Assembly: GCA_945861305.1 (NCBI GenBank)
Contig: CAMATW010000012.1
Location: 1-61,888, forward strand
Length of the DNA stretch: 61,888 nucleotides
Source of the DNA: Bordetella parapertussis
GTDB taxonomy: Bacteria > Pseudomonadota > Gammaproteobacteria > Burkholderiales > Burkholderiaceae_C
Reading direction: 5' to 3'
Shown: in pieces, positions 60,031-61,888 of the stretch
Numbering within the stretch: the stretch's first letter is position 1
How the letters are laid out: each line of letters starts with the position of its first letter
Notes under the pieces: model-generated
Seen by the model: the letters and a program-made list of their open reading frames with translations, nothing else
What the model was told of the DNA's origin: nothing
Database searches by the model: none
Made by a program: the position numbers and the translations under genes

Positions 60031-61177
60031 ACTTGCTGCGCTCACTTGCAGGTTATGCTGTGGCGAACTGAACGAACCGCCACTGCTTTGCTATCCCCGC
60101 TCACCCAGTTCTGCTCAAGGATTCACAGACTCTCCTACAGGGCAAGACGATGGACTAGACCTGAATATCCATCAGTGCACTTCATGCGGATTGGTTCAAC
60201 ACCCCCTCAGCCCAGTGCCGTACTACAAGGATGTGATCAGATCCATCGCCTTTTCTGGAGAAATGGCTAGCTTTAGGCTAGAGCAACTAGGTAGCTGGTT
60301 GTCTACAAACCATATCCAAGAAAAAAAAATATTAGAGATAGGCTGTGGCAAGGGTGAATATCTAGACCTGCTCACCCAGGCCGGGGCAACGTCTGTTTTT
60401 GGCATAGAGAACTCTTTGTCAAATATAGAAGTCGCGATTCACAATGGATTTCAAGTCCAGCATGGCTACCTTGACGTTGAGTTCACCAACCCTTGGCCCT
60501 TCATGTTCGAAGCTTTTGCTGTATTTAGCTTTCTTGAGCACTGGCCAGACCTTAACAACTCATTACGATCCCTTAACTCACTCCTCTCAAGCGGGGCAGT
60601 CGGCCTGATAGAGGTTCCTAACTTTGAATTTATTCTGAATAAAAATCTTTACTCCGAATTTACAGTCGACCATATTTACTATTTCGATCGCTCTACCCTC
60701 AAAAGAGTTCTTGAACTCAATGGATTTGAAGTAGAGTCGATCGAGTGTATTTGGCACGAATACATCCTGTCTGCCAAAGTAAAAAAGCGCAAGCCCCTGG
60801 ATGCAAGCGGTTTCATCCACCAACAGCAAAAGATCGTGACTGAACTTCATAACTATCTTGGAAACTTTGCGCCAAGCGAAGTAGTGGTGTGGGGGGCCGG
60901 TCATCAGTCCCTGACTGTGATGAGTCTGGCCCAGTTGAGCACTCGGATCTCGCACGTCATCGACTCAGCACACTTCAAGCAAAACAAGTACACACCAGGC
61001 ACCCAGCTGCTGATAAAGTCTCCAAAGAGCCTGAAAACTGACGCTACAAAGGTTGTGCTCATCATGGCCGCAGCCTATTCAGACGAAGTGGCAAATCAGG
61101 TCAAGAAAGACTATCCACAGATTCAACACATTGCAATTCTTCGTGAAACCGGACTGGAAGTTTTAGCCCATGGCTGA
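60023..61177 (+). CDS. Class I methyltransferase with N-terminal zinc-finger-like motif (sugar C-methyltransferase-like)
   Basis: 384 residues, starting at the ATG at 60023 inside the end of the ThDP gene (ATGGCTAG). The N terminus has paired cysteines (CRLCCGEL ... CTSCGL) as in NDP-sugar C-methyltransferases. The SAM motif is ILEIGCGKGEYLDLL, and the C-terminal ~110 residues (VVVWGAGHQSLTVMSLAQLS) resemble the Rossmann-like end domain of that family. It may add a C-methyl group to a keto sugar. Substrate unknown. Confidence 0.8.
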   Translation: MARLAALTCRLCCGELNEPPLLCYPRSPSSAQGFTDSPTGQDDGLDLNIHQCTSCGLVQHPLSPVPYYKDVIRSIAFSGEMASFRLEQLGSWLSTNHIQEKKILEIGCGKGEYLDLLTQAGATSVFGIENSLSNIEVAIHNGFQVQHGYLDVEFTNPWPFMFEAFAVFSFLEHWPDLNNSLRSLNSLLSSGAVGLIEVPNFEFILNKNLYSEFTVDHIYYFDRSTLKRVLELNGFEVESIECIWHEYILSAKVKKRKPLDASGFIHQQQKIVTELHNYLGNFAPSEVVVWGAGHQSLTVMSLAQLSTRISHVIDSAHFKQNKYTPGTQLLIKSPKSLKTDATKVVLIMAAAYSDEVANQVKKDYPQIQHIAILRETGLEVLAHG

Positions 61178-61691
61178 CGAGATTCACGACCTTCTGCAAA
61201 AAGTTATTGCACAGATTGAGGACCCGCACCAAGGCCTTCCTCAAGAAGTTTTTTATTTTGTCAGCCAACTCACCCCTATGGTCAACGTAGATCTGCTAAT
61301 CCAAAATAAAGCGGGTCAAACCCTGTTGACATGGCGCGACGACAAGTTTTACGGGCCAGCTTGGCACATACCAGGTGGGATCATTCGATTCAAAGAAAAA
61401 ATCGAAGATCGAATTGCCAAGGTCGCTGATACTGAATTGGGCTGCAAAGTCAAGTTTGATGAGCAACCCATAAGAGTTACACCACTTGTGAGTTCAAGTC
61501 GTAACGTGCGTGGACACTTTATTTCTCTTTTATATTCATGCGAATTGGTTTCTCCACCCGATATCAAGCGTCAATATGTTGGTGAAAAACCCTATGCTGG
61601 ACAATGGTCTTGGCATGACGGCGCCCCTAATGACTTACTCAGCGCGCATGAGCATTTTAGAAGGCTTATCGATGGTCAAGGTATCTCCTAG
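61170..61691 (+). CDS. Nudix hydrolase, GDP-mannose mannosyl hydrolase-like
   Basis: 173 residues. The modified Nudix box GGIIRFKEKIEDRIAKVADT lacks the standard REUXEE core, as in Gmm, and the N-terminal LTPMVNVDLLIQNKAG matches Gmm-type proteins. In surface-glycan clusters such enzymes hydrolyse NDP-sugars or serve as regulators. It overlaps the methyltransferase gene by 8 bp and the next gene by 20 bp. Confidence 0.8.
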   Translation: MADEIHDLLQKVIAQIEDPHQGLPQEVFYFVSQLTPMVNVDLLIQNKAGQTLLTWRDDKFYGPAWHIPGGIIRFKEKIEDRIAKVADTELGCKVKFDEQPIRVTPLVSSSRNVRGHFISLLYSCELVSPPDIKRQYVGEKPYAGQWSWHDGAPNDLLSAHEHFRRLIDGQGIS

Positions 61692-61888
61692 TTTTGATAT
61701 CGGACAGGATGTCCGAGAACTCATCTTTCGCTCTGGTATCGATGTAAAAGACCTGCGTGGTAAGCGCGTATTGATCACTGGCGGAACAGGCTTCTTTGGT
61801 GTGTGGATGTTGTCGGCACTGATCGATATCAAGTTAATGCTTGATGGCGAGCTTGGGATATTTCTTCTCTCAAGAGACCCTGAATCTT
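61672..61888 (+). CDS. NAD-dependent epimerase/dehydratase (partial, runs off the window)
   Basis: First ~72 codons of an SDR-type sugar epimerase or dehydratase, starting at the ATG at 61672 inside the Nudix gene. The Rossmann motif VLITGGTGFFGVWML follows a ~25-residue N-terminal extension. The frame is open to the end of the window. Likely part of the same sugar operon; the specific reaction cannot be judged from the fragment. Confidence 0.75.
   Translation, partial: MVKVSPSFDIGQDVRELIFRSGIDVKDLRGKRVLITGGTGFFGVWMLSALIDIKLMLDGELGIFLLSRDPES

Overview
The window looks like a chromosomal segment of a motile betaproteobacterium, most likely order Burkholderiales and close to Comamonadaceae. 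The reasons are the general protein character, the moderately high G+C host genes, the fliEFGHIJ / fliOPQR-flhB gene order, and housekeeping genes (serS, ispH, fkpB, radC, hslR) of Gram-negative type. The assignment is by recognition only; no database search was possible.

Layout. (1) 1-1400: a tyrosine recombinase gene at the left edge, next to the 5' half of a tRNA-Ser(CGA) gene that stops matching at the anticodon loop. This looks like the end of an integrated element lying mostly to the left. (2) 1401-9008: housekeeping genes: a lipoprotein, serS, ispH, fkpB, radC, an Smr protein, a large FtsX-like permease and hslR. (3) 9009-15800: an orphan ParA-type ATPase with a strong promoter and a structured leader, a coiled-coil partner, an FMN glutamate-synthase-like enzyme, and three acidic or low-complexity proteins, one with a SPOR domain. 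(4) 15823-28700: flagellar export, basal-body and motor genes on the minus strand: flhB, fliR, fliQ, fliP, fliO, then fliJ, fliI, an extra FliF-tail-like gene, fliH, fliG, fliF, fliE and a sigma-54 activator. A methyltransferase-fold gene sits where fliK, fliL, fliM and fliN would often be. (5) 28812-41080: two flagellins (1359 and 737 residues) in opposite orientation and two paralogous small helical (TPR-like) proteins. Four clear sigma-54 promoters precede these genes. A G+C-rich phage-type island (Bet/RecT-like annealase, YqaJ-type exonuclease, CI-like repressor, one unknown) has broken up a second flagellin/TPR cassette and left degraded remnants on both sides. (6) 41285-53170: a Maf-type flagellin glycosyltransferase followed by ten tightly overlapping genes for a legionaminic-acid-type nonulosonate. 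(7) 53403-61888 (running off the end): a second sugar locus with rfbF, rfbG, rfbH, a NeuB-cupin fusion, a YerE-like thiamine diphosphate enzyme, a C-methyltransferase-like protein, a Gmm-like Nudix protein and a partial NAD-dependent epimerase.

How it fits together. The sigma-54 activator probably drives its own operon (activator-fliE-F-G-H-x-I-J) and the flagellin and TPR genes, as FlrC does in Vibrio. The flagellins are probable targets of Maf, fed with CMP-nonulosonate by the adjacent cluster. The second locus probably makes a CDP-linked 3,6-dideoxy, possibly branched-chain, sugar for surface polysaccharide. The most novel items are the FliF C-terminal paralog between fliH and fliI, the sigma-54-linked flagellin/TPR cassettes with an embedded recombination island, the giant repeat flagellin, and the NeuB-cupin plus YerE-like plus RfbFGH combination.
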